In this document: positions 39,228 through 47,709 of the stretch, one piece after another | Numbering within the stretch: the stretch's first letter is position 1 | How the letters are laid out: each line of letters begins with the position of its first letter | Origin: CAVRRZ01 sp963723745 | GTDB lineage: Bacteria; Actinomycetota; Actinomycetes; Mycobacteriales; Geodermatophilaceae | Assembly: GCA_963723745.1 (NCBI GenBank) | Contig: CAVRRZ010000005.1 | Location: 496,001 to 560,000, forward strand | DNA length: 64,000 nt | Reading direction: 5' to 3' | The notes under the pieces: model-generated | Told to the model about the DNA's origin: nothing | What the model saw: the letters and a program-made list of their open reading frames with translations, nothing else | Database searches by the model: none | Translations under genes and position numbers: made by a program

Positions 39228-40442
39228 TCAGGACCGCAATCTCACCCGGTCCGCCGTCAGGTCGCCCAGCGACGTGACGCCGAGCAGTTGCATCGTGCGC
39301 AGGATGTCACGGGCGAGCAGGTCCGCAGCCCGCTGGACCCCTCGCTCGCCACCGGCCATCAGCCCGTACAGGTACGCCCGACCCACGAGACAGGCGCGCG
39401 CGCCGAGCGCGACCGCGGCCACGACGTCCGCCCCGTCCATGACCCCGCCGTCCAGGTAGACCTCCGCCCGGTCACCGACCGCCGCCACGACCGCGGGCAG
39501 CTGCTCGAGGGGCGTCGCCGCCCGGTCCAGCTGGCGGCCGCCGTGGTTGGAGACGACGACCGCGTCGGCACCCGCGTCGACGACGACGCGCGCGGCCTCG
39601 GCGTCGAGCACGCCCTTGACCACGAGCTTCCCCGGCCACGACTCGCGCAGCCGGGTCAGGTCCGCGACCGTAGCGGCCGGCTCGAAGACGCGGTCGACGA
39701 GCTCCGCGACGGTCCCGCCCCACGAGCTGAGCGAGGCGAACTGCAGCGGCTCGGTGGTCAGCAGGTCGACCCACCAGCGCGGGTGGCGGGCCGCGTTGGC
39801 GATCGTGCGCAGGGTCAGGGCCGGCGGGATGCTGAAGCCGTTGCGCACATCGCGCAGGCGCGGCCCGGCCACGGGGGTGTCGACGGTGAGCACCAGGGCC
39901 TCGTAGCCCGAGTCCCGCGCCCGCTGGACCAGCGCGGCGCTGGCCTCCCGGTCTCGCCACAGGTAGAGCTGGAACCACCGTCGGGCGTCGGGCGCCGCCG
40001 CTGCGAGGGCCTCCGGCGTCGTGGTGCCCATGGTCGACAGCGCGTAGGGGATGCCGACGCGTGCGGCGACCCGGCCGACCGCCGGCTCCCCGTCGGTGTG
40101 CATCAGCCGGGTGAAGCCGGTCGGACCGAACGCCACGGGCAGGGTCGAGGGCGCGCCCAGCACGGACGTCGTCGGGTCCGGAGCCGAGACGTCGCGCAGC
40201 ACCGCGGGCCGGAACTCGATGCGCGCGAACGCCGCCCGCGACCGGCGCAGACTCAGCTCCGCTCCCGCCGCGCCGTCGGTGTAGTCGAAGACGGCCCTCG
40301 GCACCCGCCGCCGCGCGATCTCGCGGAGGTCCCCGATCGTGGCCGCCCGGGCCAGCCGTCGGTCCGTGGCGTCGCCGGGAACCCGCCGTGGACGCACCAG
40401 CTCAGCGAACTCCGACCAGCGCGGCACCCGGCGCTCCGTCAC
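39228..40442 (-). CDS. FMN-dependent alpha-hydroxy acid oxidase/dehydrogenase (LldD-like)
   Basis: TIM-barrel flavoenzyme, 404 residues, of the lactate dehydrogenase/glycolate oxidase family. Motifs: RRRVPRAVFDYTDGAAGAEL near residue 50, VAFGPTGFTRLMHTDGE, ALSTMGTTTPEAL, WFQLYLWRDREAS, LVVKGVLDAEAA with the FMN Lys, and the active-site His in VVVSNHGGRQLDRA. The GTG at 40442 is preceded by GAGGAGGGG, a better start than a GTG 27 bases upstream. 13 bases after the S9 peptidase stop, so likely co-transcribed. The exact 2-hydroxy acid is unknown. Confidence 0.93.
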   Translation of the reverse strand: MTERRVPRWSEFAELVRPRRVPGDATDRRLARAATIGDLREIARRRVPRAVFDYTDGAAGAELSLRRSRAAFARIEFRPAVLRDVSAPDPTTSVLGAPSTLPVAFGPTGFTRLMHTDGEPAVGRVAARVGIPYALSTMGTTTPEALAAAAPDARRWFQLYLWRDREASAALVQRARDSGYEALVLTVDTPVAGPRLRDVRNGFSIPPALTLRTIANAARHPRWWVDLLTTEPLQFASLSSWGGTVAELVDRVFEPAATVADLTRLRESWPGKLVVKGVLDAEAARVVVDAGADAVVVSNHGGRQLDRAATPLEQLPAVVAAVGDRAEVYLDGGVMDGADVVAAVALGARACLVGRAYLYGLMAGGERGVQRAADLLARDILRTMQLLGVTSLGDLTADRVRLRS

Positions 40443-40455
40443 GACACACCCCTCC

Positions 40456-42465
40456 TCACGTGGTCCCACCGGCCCTCACCCTGCCAGGGGATCGGCGGGA
40501 CCCTGCCAGGGGATCGGCGGGGTTCTGCGGCGTCGGCAGCCAGCGTGCCCACCACCGCAGCACGTGCTCCAGCCGCGCCAGCCGGTGCCGTGGCCGGCCG
40601 CTGCGCGACAGCTCGTGCCCCTCCCCGGGGAACAGCAGCAGCTCCGTGGGCACGCTCCGGCGCCGGAGCTCGACGAACAACCGCATGCCCTGCTCGACCG
40701 GGCACCGCCAGTCCTGCTCCGAGTGGACGACCAGCGTCGGCGTCTCGATCTTCGGGGCTCCCGCCATCGGGCTCTGCGCGGCGACGCGCTCGGCATCGGT
40801 GCCCAGGTACTGCTCGGGGAAGTACCAGCCGATGTCGGCGGAGCCCACGAAGGAGACCGGGTCGAGGAAGGCGCGCTCGCTGATCGCGGCAGCGAACCGG
40901 CCGCTGCGCCCGATCAGCAGAGTGGTCAGGTAACCGCCGTACGAGCCGCCCATGACACCCACCCGGTCGGCGTCCAGCGCCGGGTCGCGCAGCGCGTCGT
41001 CGAGGAAGGCCAGGACGTCGGCGGCGTCGACCTCCCCCATCGCGCCGCGGATGCTGCGACCGTGCGCCTCGCCGTAGCCGGAGGATCCCCGAGGATTGCA
41101 CTGCACCACCGCGTACCCGGCGGACACGTAGGTCTGCGTCTCGTCGAGCAGGCTCCAGTTGTACTGCGCGAACGGTCCGCCGTGGATCGTGAGCAGCACC
41201 GGGTGCGGCCCCGGACCGGGCGGCACGGTCACCCAGCCGTGCACCGGGTACCCGTCGGACGACGTCGCCGTCCGCTCCCCCATCCGGTGCAACCGGCCGG
41301 TGCCGGTGAGCCGCCGCCCGAACGACGTGAGCAGCCTGCGGCTCCCCGGTGTGAGGGCGACCAGTTCGCCCGCAGACCGGTCGTGGGCGACCGAGGCGAC
41401 GACCACGCCCGCGGCGGCGGCCATGCCGACGACCGTGAACGGACCGTCGACGAGCACCTCCGGCGCGCCCCCGTCCAGGGGCACCCGCAGCAGCTCGACG
41501 GCTCCGCGCCGCTCGATCCCGACCAGGACGGTGTCGCCGTCCAGCACGGTCGCCGGGGTCGTGTCGCCGCGGTGGTCCTCTGCCGGGTCGAGCAGCGGCC
41601 GCAGGGGGCCGCCGTCGAGGTCTACGAGGCAGGGCACCGAACTGCGTGCGACGAAGTCCACGCCGTCCGGTCCCAGGTCCGGGACGGCGGTCACGACCAG
41701 GCAGCCGCCACCGGGCACGAAGGCGGGTCGCGCGCACTCGGCTGCGCCCTCGGTGACCCTTCGGGGCTCGCCGCCGCCGGCCGGCACCAGATAGACGTCA
41801 CGGACCAGGTCCCGGTCGGTGGAGGGATGGCGGGCCGAGACGAACGCCAGCGTCGCGCCGTCCGGGCTCCACGTCACGTCGGTGTCGTCGGCGTCGCCGT
41901 CGGTGAGCTGGATCGGCTCCGGCAGCACGTCGTCATCCGACCCCGCCGGCAGGTCGAGGACGAAGACGTGGCTGCGCTGGTCGACGAGGAAACCGACGTC
42001 GTCGAGCCGGTACTGCAGCGTCGTGATCAGCCGCGGCGGCTCGGCCTCCGGGCCGACGCCGTCGGCCGTGCCGTACCGGCCGGGCTCGGGCACGCGGGCG
42101 GTGTAGGCGAGCCGGCACGAGTCGGGACTCCACACCGGCGCCCCCGCGCCGAGGTGGTGGTCGGTGAGCCGGCGCGCGGTGCCACCGGCCGTCGGCAGCA
42201 GCATGACCTGCGGCTTGCCGCCCGGCTCCGCCCGCAGGTAGGCCAGCCAGCGGCCGTCCGGCGAGAACGCGGGAGCGCTGTCCCGCCCACCGCTGGTGAT
42301 CGGGCGGGCGGGAGCCGAACCGTCGGTGGGGACCGCCCACAGCCGGCTGCGGTACTCGTCGACCTCGAGGTCGAGCCGGCTGACGGCCACCACCGCCATC
42401 CGGCCGTCCGGCGACACGGCCGGGGTGCCCGGGGTGCGGAGGAGGGCGAGGTCGGCCGGGTGCAT
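40456..42465 (-). CDS. S9-family prolyl oligopeptidase-like serine peptidase
   Basis: 669 residues. The N-terminal two thirds is a beta-propeller with WD40/TolB-like repeats (PAFSPDGRWLAYLRAEPGG, PVWSPDSCRLAYTARVPEP, VTWSPDGATLAFVSARHPS). The C-terminal alpha/beta hydrolase has HGGPFAQYNWSLLDE, the nucleophile GVMGGSYGGYLT, the Asp region in LVVHSEQDWRCPVEQG and the His in PGEGHELSRSG. No signal peptide, so cytosolic, releasing acylated or oligopeptide residues. The ATG at 42465 starts just before the propeller. The last 14 residues (SRRSPGRVRAGGTT) exist only because of a 22-bp duplication; a single copy would end at ...NPADPLAG. Confidence 0.92.
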   Translation of the reverse strand: MHPADLALLRTPGTPAVSPDGRMAVVAVSRLDLEVDEYRSRLWAVPTDGSAPARPITSGGRDSAPAFSPDGRWLAYLRAEPGGKPQVMLLPTAGGTARRLTDHHLGAGAPVWSPDSCRLAYTARVPEPGRYGTADGVGPEAEPPRLITTLQYRLDDVGFLVDQRSHVFVLDLPAGSDDDVLPEPIQLTDGDADDTDVTWSPDGATLAFVSARHPSTDRDLVRDVYLVPAGGGEPRRVTEGAAECARPAFVPGGGCLVVTAVPDLGPDGVDFVARSSVPCLVDLDGGPLRPLLDPAEDHRGDTTPATVLDGDTVLVGIERRGAVELLRVPLDGGAPEVLVDGPFTVVGMAAAAGVVVASVAHDRSAGELVALTPGSRRLLTSFGRRLTGTGRLHRMGERTATSSDGYPVHGWVTVPPGPGPHPVLLTIHGGPFAQYNWSLLDETQTYVSAGYAVVQCNPRGSSGYGEAHGRSIRGAMGEVDAADVLAFLDDALRDPALDADRVGVMGGSYGGYLTTLLIGRSGRFAAAISERAFLDPVSFVGSADIGWYFPEQYLGTDAERVAAQSPMAGAPKIETPTLVVHSEQDWRCPVEQGMRLFVELRRRSVPTELLLFPGEGHELSRSGRPRHRLARLEHVLRWWARWLPTPQNPADPLAGSRRSPGRVRAGGTT
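40478..40521. repeat. Perfect 22-bp tandem duplication at the end of the S9 peptidase gene
   Basis: Two identical 22-mers, 40478-40499 and 40500-40521, each starting ACCCTGCCAGGGGATC on the plus strand. As 22 is not a multiple of three, the second copy shifts the frame and removes the original stop. The S9 protein is extended by 14 residues and its stop moves to within 13 bases of the next start. Confidence 0.9.
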
Positions 42466-42508
42466 GGACAGCGACGCTAGCGGCTGGGGCGTGGGGCCCC
42501 GTCCGAGG

Positions 42509-43606
42509 TCAGCGGCTCTCGCGCCCCTCCGCCTCGAGTCGCTCCTTGATCCGCTGCTCGGCATTGGCGGCCGCCTCCGGACCGCGCCCGGAGACCTGGC
42601 GGGCCTCCTCCGGCTCGATGACCGGCTCGTCGACCGAGATCATGGCACCCTTGGTCTTGACCAGGCTGGCCACCGTCGCCACGACCAGGGTACCGAGGAT
42701 GATCGTCAGCGAGAGCCAGATCGGGATGTGCGGGACCCACTCGATGTGCTCACCGCCGTTGATGAACGGCAGCGTGTTCTCGGCCATCGCCTCCATGACC
42801 AGCTTCACGCCGATGAACGCGAGCACGAACGACAGACCGATCGACAGGTAGACCAGCCGCTTGAGCAGGCCGCCGAGCAGGAAGTACAGCTGACGAAGCC
42901 CCATCAACGCGAAGACGTTCGCGGTGAAGACGATGAACGGCTCGCGGGTCAGGCCGAAGATCGCCGGGATGCTGTCGAGGGCGAAGATGACGTCGGTGGT
43001 TCCAATGGCGATGAAGACGATGACCAGCGGCGTGAAGAAGCGCTTGCCGTCGACCTTGACCCGGATCTTGCTGCCCTCGTAGTCCTGCGTCAGCGGCAGG
43101 ACGCGGCGCATCCGCCGGATGAGCGCGTTCTCCTCGTAGTCCTCCTCGTCGTCCCGGTGCCGGAGGAGGTTGATCGCGGTGTACACCAGGAAGGCGCCGA
43201 AGATGTAGAAGACCCAGGTGAACCGGGAGATCAGCGCGGCGCCGGCGAGGATGAACAGGCCGCGCAGCACGATCGCGATCAGGATGCCGATCATCAGCAC
43301 CTCCTGCTGGAGGTACCGCGGCACCCGGAAGCGGGCCATGATGATCACGAAGACGAACAGGTTGTCGACCGAGAGGCTGTACTCGGTCAGCCAGCCCGCG
43401 TAGAACTCCGTCGCGAACTGCCCGTTGGTCACCGCCAGGATCACCAGGCCGAAGATCAGCGCCAGGCTCACGTAGAAGGTGACCCAGAGACCGGCCTCCT
43501 TCATGGAGGGCTCGTGCGGGCGACGGACGACGAGCGCGAGGTCCGCGACCAGCAGGAGCCCCAGCCCCACGAACGTCGCGATCTCGAACCAGACGGGGAG
43601 CTCCAT
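42509..43606 (-). CDS. TerC-family membrane protein, manganese-linked
   Basis: 365-residue integral membrane protein of the TerC/Alx family, connected with Mn efflux and metalation of exported proteins. Signatures: LTEYSLSVDNLFVFVIIMAR, with the conserved Asp in the membrane, and TDVIFALDSIPAIFGLTREP. Eight to nine membrane segments; a cytoplasmic loop RHRDDEEDYEENALIRRMRR and an acidic tail. The ATG at 43606 has a GGAGG site that can pair with part of the riboswitch upstream. A paralogue of the next gene (43772-44902), with the same order and leader, so the pair arose by duplication. Confidence 0.93.
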   Translation of the reverse strand: MELPVWFEIATFVGLGLLLVADLALVVRRPHEPSMKEAGLWVTFYVSLALIFGLVILAVTNGQFATEFYAGWLTEYSLSVDNLFVFVIIMARFRVPRYLQQEVLMIGILIAIVLRGLFILAGAALISRFTWVFYIFGAFLVYTAINLLRHRDDEEDYEENALIRRMRRVLPLTQDYEGSKIRVKVDGKRFFTPLVIVFIAIGTTDVIFALDSIPAIFGLTREPFIVFTANVFALMGLRQLYFLLGGLLKRLVYLSIGLSFVLAFIGVKLVMEAMAENTLPFINGGEHIEWVPHIPIWLSLTIILGTLVVATVASLVKTKGAMISVDEPVIEPEEARQVSGRGPEAAANAEQRIKERLEAEGRESR

Positions 43607-43643
43607 GCGGTGGTTTCCTCCGGGGGACAGGCAGGTGTCGACA

Positions 43644-43748
43644 CCGGAGGTCTCTCCCACCGCAGGCACCAAGGCCTGCGATCGGCAGCACCGGAGGCCA
43701 TGGGACCTCGTGATGACGACACTGCCGCGGGGGGATACTCCCCTCCAT
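43644..43748 (-). ncRNA. yybP-ykoY manganese riboswitch before the first TerC gene
   Basis: Minus strand reads GGAGGGGAGTA at 43746-43736, GTCGTCATCACGAGG, CCATGGCC, and closes with GAGACCTCC at 43654-43646. These are the conserved yybP-ykoY elements: P1 with GGGGAGUA and the cross-helix loops. The P1 3' strand continues as CCTCCGG, complementary to the CCGGAGG of the terC ribosome-binding site at 43617-43623. Without Mn the P1 strand would mask the site; with Mn, P1 forms and frees it. Confidence 0.85.
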
Positions 43749-43771
43749 CGGTCCCCCGGGTGACGCGAGCG

Positions 43772-44902
43772 TCAGTGGTCGCGTCGGCCTGGGTTCGCGG
43801 CGCTCACCGTACCCGTTCGCCCCTCGTCCCTCATGGTGGACTCGGGAACGGCGTCGGCCGGGTCGTCGACGCCGGCGGACAGCGACGTCGGGTCCGACGC
43901 CGCGGCCTCCTCGGCCACCCGCGCACGACGGTCGCGGCGCACCTTGACCAGGCTGGCGACCGTGGTGATGACCAGGGTGGCGAGGATCACCGACAGCGAC
44001 ACCGAGATCGGCACCTCGGGGATCGCCGTGAACGGCTCGCCGCCGTTGACGAACGGCAGCTCATTGGTGTGCAGGGCGTGGACGACGAGCTTGAAGCCGA
44101 TGAACCCCAGGATCACCGCCAGCCCGTAGGACAGGTACACGAGGCGGTCGAGCAGGCCGTCGATGAGGAAGAACAGCTGCCGCAGGCCCAGCAGCGAGAA
44201 GGCGTTCGCGGCGAACACCAGGAAGGTCTCCTGCGTGATGCCGAAGATGGCGGGGATCGAGTCGACGGCGAAGATGATGTCCGCCGTCCCGATCGCGATC
44301 AGCGCGATGGCCAGGGGGGTCAGATACCGCTTGCCCTGCAGCTTCACACTCAGGCGGTCGGAGTGGTAGTCGTCCGTCGTCCGCAGCCGCTTGCGGGCGA
44401 ACCGCAGGACGGCGTTCTCCTTGTAGTCCTCTTCGTCGCCGTTGTGCCCGCCGCTGCGCGCCTGCACCCAGGCGGTGTAGATCAGGATCGCGCCGAACAG
44501 GTAGAAGACCCAGCTGAACTCCTTGATCGCCGCGGCGCCGACGACGATGAAGATGGTCCGCAGCGCGAGCGCGAAGGTGATGCCGAAGAGCAGCACCTTC
44601 TGCTGGAGCTCCCGGGGCACCCCGAACGCGGCCATGATCAGCACGAAGACGAAGAGGTTGTCGACCGACAGGCTCTTCTCGGTGACGTAGCCGGCGAAGT
44701 ACTCGGCTGCGAAGACCGGCCCCCACGCCCAGAGGACGATCAGGCCGAAGACGAGGGCGATGCCTACGTAGGCGGCCGACCACATGCCGGATTCCCGCAA
44801 CGAGGGCGCGTGCGGGGTGCGCACGTGGCCGATGAAGTCGAAGACGAGCATGCCCACGATCGCGGCGACCGTGACAGCCCACACCCAGAAGGGCACGTCC
44901 AT
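43772..44902 (-). CDS. TerC-family membrane protein, second paralogue
   Basis: 376 residues, paralogue of the TerC gene at 42509-43606. Conserved SLSVDNLFVFVLIMAAFGVP and TADIIFAVDSIPAIFGITQE carry the acidic metal-site residues. Loop GGHNGDEEDYKENAVLRFAR and a longer charged C-terminus (about 60 residues). Expected to export Mn or supply it to extracytoplasmic enzymes, by analogy with the family. The ATG at 44902 follows GGAGG, which can be masked by its own riboswitch. Its stop is 24 bases before the leader of the next TerC gene, so each gene is independently Mn-controlled even if read through. Confidence 0.93.
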   Translation of the reverse strand: MDVPFWVWAVTVAAIVGMLVFDFIGHVRTPHAPSLRESGMWSAAYVGIALVFGLIVLWAWGPVFAAEYFAGYVTEKSLSVDNLFVFVLIMAAFGVPRELQQKVLLFGITFALALRTIFIVVGAAAIKEFSWVFYLFGAILIYTAWVQARSGGHNGDEEDYKENAVLRFARKRLRTTDDYHSDRLSVKLQGKRYLTPLAIALIAIGTADIIFAVDSIPAIFGITQETFLVFAANAFSLLGLRQLFFLIDGLLDRLVYLSYGLAVILGFIGFKLVVHALHTNELPFVNGGEPFTAIPEVPISVSLSVILATLVITTVASLVKVRRDRRARVAEEAAASDPTSLSAGVDDPADAVPESTMRDEGRTGTVSAANPGRRDH

Positions 44903-44953
44903 GCAGAAACCTCCGGAGACTCGGCGGCGCGCCCGCGCCGCTCTGGGTCGGAT

Positions 44954-45053
44954 CCGGAGGTCTCTCCCATCGCCTGTACGACGACCGGCAGCGCCGGAGG
45001 CCCATGGGGACCTCGTATTGACGACGCGGCCGCGGCGGGATACTCCCCTCCAC
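44954..45053 (-). ncRNA. yybP-ykoY manganese riboswitch before the second TerC gene
   Basis: Minus strand: GGAGGGGAGTA at 45051-45041, CGTCGTCAATACGAGG, CCATGGGCC, and GAGACCTCC at 44964-44956. All conserved parts match those of the 43.7-kb copy. CCTCCGG at 44960-44954 is complementary to the ribosome-binding site CCGGAGG (44916-44910). A GC hairpin lies between aptamer and gene and may assist. Confidence 0.85.
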
Positions 45054-45126
45054 GTTCAGGGCCTTCAACGGTCGCGTCCGTGCACTGTGTTCCCGGATGA
45101 GGCCCTTGTCACTCCTGCCCGCCTGA

Positions 45127-47247
45127 TCAGGCGTGCGCCGCGTCGAGCTGGCGCAGCTCCTTCTTCAGCTCGTGGAGCTCGTCGCGCAGCCGGGCGGCGA
45201 CCTCGAACTGCAGCTCGCGCGCTGCGGCCAGCATCTGCTCGTTCATCTGCGTGATCAGGTCGGCGAGCTCGGCCCGCGGCAGCCCCTGCACGTCGATCGC
45301 CCCGGCCTTGCCGCGGCCGGCCTTCGACGACAGGCCCGGAACCGGTGCCTTGCCGCGGGACTGCTGCCGCCCGGAGCCGCCGAGCAGCTGGGTGGCTCCC
45401 TCGGCGTCCTCGGCCTCGCGGTAGATGCCGTCGAGGATGTCGACGATCTTCTTGCGCAGCGGCTGGGGGTCGATGCCGCGCTCGGTGTTGTAGGCGATCT
45501 GCTTCTCGCGGCGGCGGTTGGTCTCGTCGATCGCCTGCGCCATCGACGGGGTGATCCTGTCGGCGTACATGTGCACCTGGCCCGACACGTTGCGGGCGGC
45601 GCGGCCGATGGTCTGGATGAGCGACGTGCCCGACCGCAGGAAGCCCTCCTTGTCCGCGTCGAGGATCGCGACGAGGGACACCTCGGGGAGGTCGAGCCCC
45701 TCGCGCAGCAGGTTGATACCGACCAGGACGTCGTACTCGCCCTGCCGGAGCTCGCGCAGCAGTTCGACCCGGCGCAGGGTGTCGACCTCGGAGTGCAGGT
45801 AGCGCACCCTGATGCCCAGCTCGAGCAGGTAGTCGGTGAGGTCCTCGGACATCTTCTTGGTGAGCGTGGTGACCAGCACCCGCTCGTCCTTCTCGGTGCG
45901 GACCCGGATCTCGTGCACCAGGTCGTCGATCTGCCCCTTTGTCGGCTTGACCACCACCTGGGGGTCGACCAGGCCGGTCGGCCGGATGACCTGCTCGACG
46001 ACGTCTCCGCCGGCCTTGCCGAGCTCGTAGGGGCCGGGCGTCGCCGACAGGTAGACCGTCTGGCCGATGCGGTCGGTGAACTCCTCCCACTTCAGCGGCC
46101 GGTTGTCCATGGCCGAGGGCAGCCGGAAGCCGTGCTCGACCAGCGTGCGCTTGCGGCTCATGTCGCCCTCGTACATGCCGCCGATCTGCGGCACGGTGAC
46201 GTGCGACTCGTCGATGACGAGCAGGAAGTCGTCGGGGAAGTAGTCGATGAGACAGGAACCGGCGCTGCCGGGCGCGCGGCCGTCGATGTGCCGGGAGTAG
46301 TTCTCGATGCCGGAGCAGAACCCGACCTGGCGCATCATCTCGATGTCGTAGGTGGTGCGCATGCGCAACCGCTGGGCCTCGAGCAGCTTGCCCTGCTTCT
46401 CCAGCTCGGCCAGCCGCTGCTCCAGCTCGGCCTCGATGCCCCCGATCGCCCGCTCCATCCGCTCCGGACCCGCGACGTAGTGGGTGGCCGGGAAGACGAA
46501 CAGCTCCTGGACCTCGCGCACCACCTCGCCGGTCAGCGGGTGCAGGTAGTAGAGGCGCTCCACCTCGTCGCCGAACATCTGGATGCGGACGGCGAGCTCC
46601 TCGTACACCGGGAAGACCTCGATCGTGTCACCCCGCACGCGGAAGGTGCCGCGCGTGAACGACAGATCGTTGCGGGTGTACTGCTCGGTGACCAGGGTGC
46701 GCAGCAGCTCGTCGCGGTCGCGCTCCTCCCCCACCGAGATCTTCAGCGCGCGGTCGACGTACTCCTGCGGCGTCCCGAGGCCGTAGATGCACGACACCGT
46801 CGCGACGACCACGACGTCGCGTCGGGTCAGCAGCGCCTGCGTCGCGGAGTGGCGCAGCCGCTCGACCTCCTCGTTGATCGAGGAGTCCTTCTCGATGTAG
46901 GTGTCGGTCTGCGGGACGTAGGCCTCGGGCTGGTAGTAGTCGTAGTACGAGACGAAGTACTCGACGGCGTTGTCGGGCAGCAGTTCGCGGAACTCGTTGG
47001 CCAGCTGAGCCGCGAGGGTCTTGTTCGGCGCCATGATCAGGGTCGGCCGCTGCACCTGCTCGATGAGCCACGCGGTGGTCGCCGACTTGCCGGTGCCGGT
47101 GGCGCCGAGGAGCACGGCGTGCTCGTCACCCCGATTGACCCGCTCGGCCAACTCCTTGATCGCGGCCGGCTGGTCGCCCGAGGGCTCGAAGTCGCTGACG
47201 ACCCGGAAGCGCCCCTGGGTCGGCCGGATGTCGGTGGTCGCGCGCAC
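45127..47247 (-). CDS. uvrB: Excinuclease ABC subunit B
   Basis: Helicase-like subunit of nucleotide-excision repair that verifies damage and recruits UvrC. 706 residues. Walker A LLGATGTGKSATTAWLIEQ, MAPNKTLAAQLANEFRELL, the beta-hairpin region VSYYDYYQPEAYVPQTDTYI, DESHVTVPQIGGMYEGDMSR, helicase motif VI QTIGRAARNVSGQVHMYADR and a C-terminal UVR domain (RELQFEVAARLRDELHELKK). The GTG at 47247 (VRATTDIRPTQGRF) is chosen by match to actinobacterial UvrB and because it lies six bases from a -10. Single gene. Confidence 0.98.
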   Translation of the reverse strand: MRATTDIRPTQGRFRVVSDFEPSGDQPAAIKELAERVNRGDEHAVLLGATGTGKSATTAWLIEQVQRPTLIMAPNKTLAAQLANEFRELLPDNAVEYFVSYYDYYQPEAYVPQTDTYIEKDSSINEEVERLRHSATQALLTRRDVVVVATVSCIYGLGTPQEYVDRALKISVGEERDRDELLRTLVTEQYTRNDLSFTRGTFRVRGDTIEVFPVYEELAVRIQMFGDEVERLYYLHPLTGEVVREVQELFVFPATHYVAGPERMERAIGGIEAELEQRLAELEKQGKLLEAQRLRMRTTYDIEMMRQVGFCSGIENYSRHIDGRAPGSAGSCLIDYFPDDFLLVIDESHVTVPQIGGMYEGDMSRKRTLVEHGFRLPSAMDNRPLKWEEFTDRIGQTVYLSATPGPYELGKAGGDVVEQVIRPTGLVDPQVVVKPTKGQIDDLVHEIRVRTEKDERVLVTTLTKKMSEDLTDYLLELGIRVRYLHSEVDTLRRVELLRELRQGEYDVLVGINLLREGLDLPEVSLVAILDADKEGFLRSGTSLIQTIGRAARNVSGQVHMYADRITPSMAQAIDETNRRREKQIAYNTERGIDPQPLRKKIVDILDGIYREAEDAEGATQLLGGSGRQQSRGKAPVPGLSSKAGRGKAGAIDVQGLPRAELADLITQMNEQMLAAARELQFEVAARLRDELHELKKELRQLDAAHA

Positions 47248-47276
47248 GCCTCGACGGTACGACGCGGGTGTGACAG
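47248..47276 (-). promoter_or_regulatory. RecA-NDp-like DNA-damage promoter of uvrB, leaderless
   Basis: Minus strand: CTGTCACAC (47276-47268), eight bases, TACCGT (47259-47254), six bases, GTG start. The TGTCR core, N8 and TAnnnT of the PafBC/RecA-NDp consensus are all met. No Shine-Dalgarno is present, fitting a leaderless mRNA. Confidence 0.6.
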
Positions 47277-47340
47277 AACGCGCTGCGTGCGCACCATGCG
47301 GTCGGCCGGTACGGCAGGGACACCTGTGCGACCGGGCCAC

Positions 47341-47370
47341 TTGTCCCCGGGACGGGAGCCCGCCTAGCGT
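47341..47370 (+). promoter_or_regulatory. Candidate promoter for a small RNA
   Basis: TTGTCC (47341-47346), 18-base spacer, TAGCGT (47365-47370). Transcription would start near 47377. No coding start follows; a terminator-like hairpin lies about 120 bases on. Confidence 0.4.
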
Positions 47371-47376
47371 GCTCGG

Positions 47377-47530
47377 TCGCAGGAGCGGTTCACGCCAGGG
47401 ACCAGCGCCACCCGGGGACGCCGGGCGAGGTCGGACCCCGGCCGCCCGCCCCCGGATCGGGACACGCTCGGTGTCCCCGCCGGACCTGCGCACGATGCCC
47501 CCCGCGGCCCGCCGGCCGCGGGGGGCGTCG
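47377..47530 (+). ncRNA. Candidate small RNA between uvrB and glgX
   Basis: The 462-base gap between the divergent uvrB and glgX genes holds a promoter-like pair followed by two hairpins: GGGACAC/GTGTCCC near 47459-47477 and the long terminator-like stem 47493-47530. No open frame with a plausible ribosome-binding site fits between them. A transcript of about 150 bases is predicted. I cannot match it to a named family. Evidence is structural only. Confidence 0.35.
47493..47530. terminator. 17-bp perfect-type terminator hairpin
   Basis: CGATGCCCCCCGCGGCC (47493-47509), loop CGCC, and GGCCGCGGGGGGCGTCG (47514-47530), with one G-T wobble. It is the strongest inverted repeat I found in the window. 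It does not follow any protein gene on either strand, since uvrB and glgX diverge here. Confidence 0.7.
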
Positions 47531-47709
47531 TCGTGCGGCCGCGACGAGCCACACGTCACACGGCGGGCAGGTGTGCGGGACCTCCGGCGGGGGCACTCGC
47601 CCTCGGTCGCCCCACACGGCGGTCTCCGCGAGGATCCGACCGACCGCGAGAATCGACGACGGCCCCTGCCCCCGAGCCCGGGGGCGCCAGCGCAGAAGGA
47701 AGTCCCCAC

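Noticed and set aside
43607..43771. Short coding frame overlapping the TerC leader
   Set aside because: The region matches the riboswitch core, and the open frame has no domain or ribosome-binding site.
47377..47530. Assignment of the candidate small RNA to the actinobacterial 6C family
   Set aside because: C-rich runs exist, but the paired C6 loops of that family are not clear. Left unnamed.
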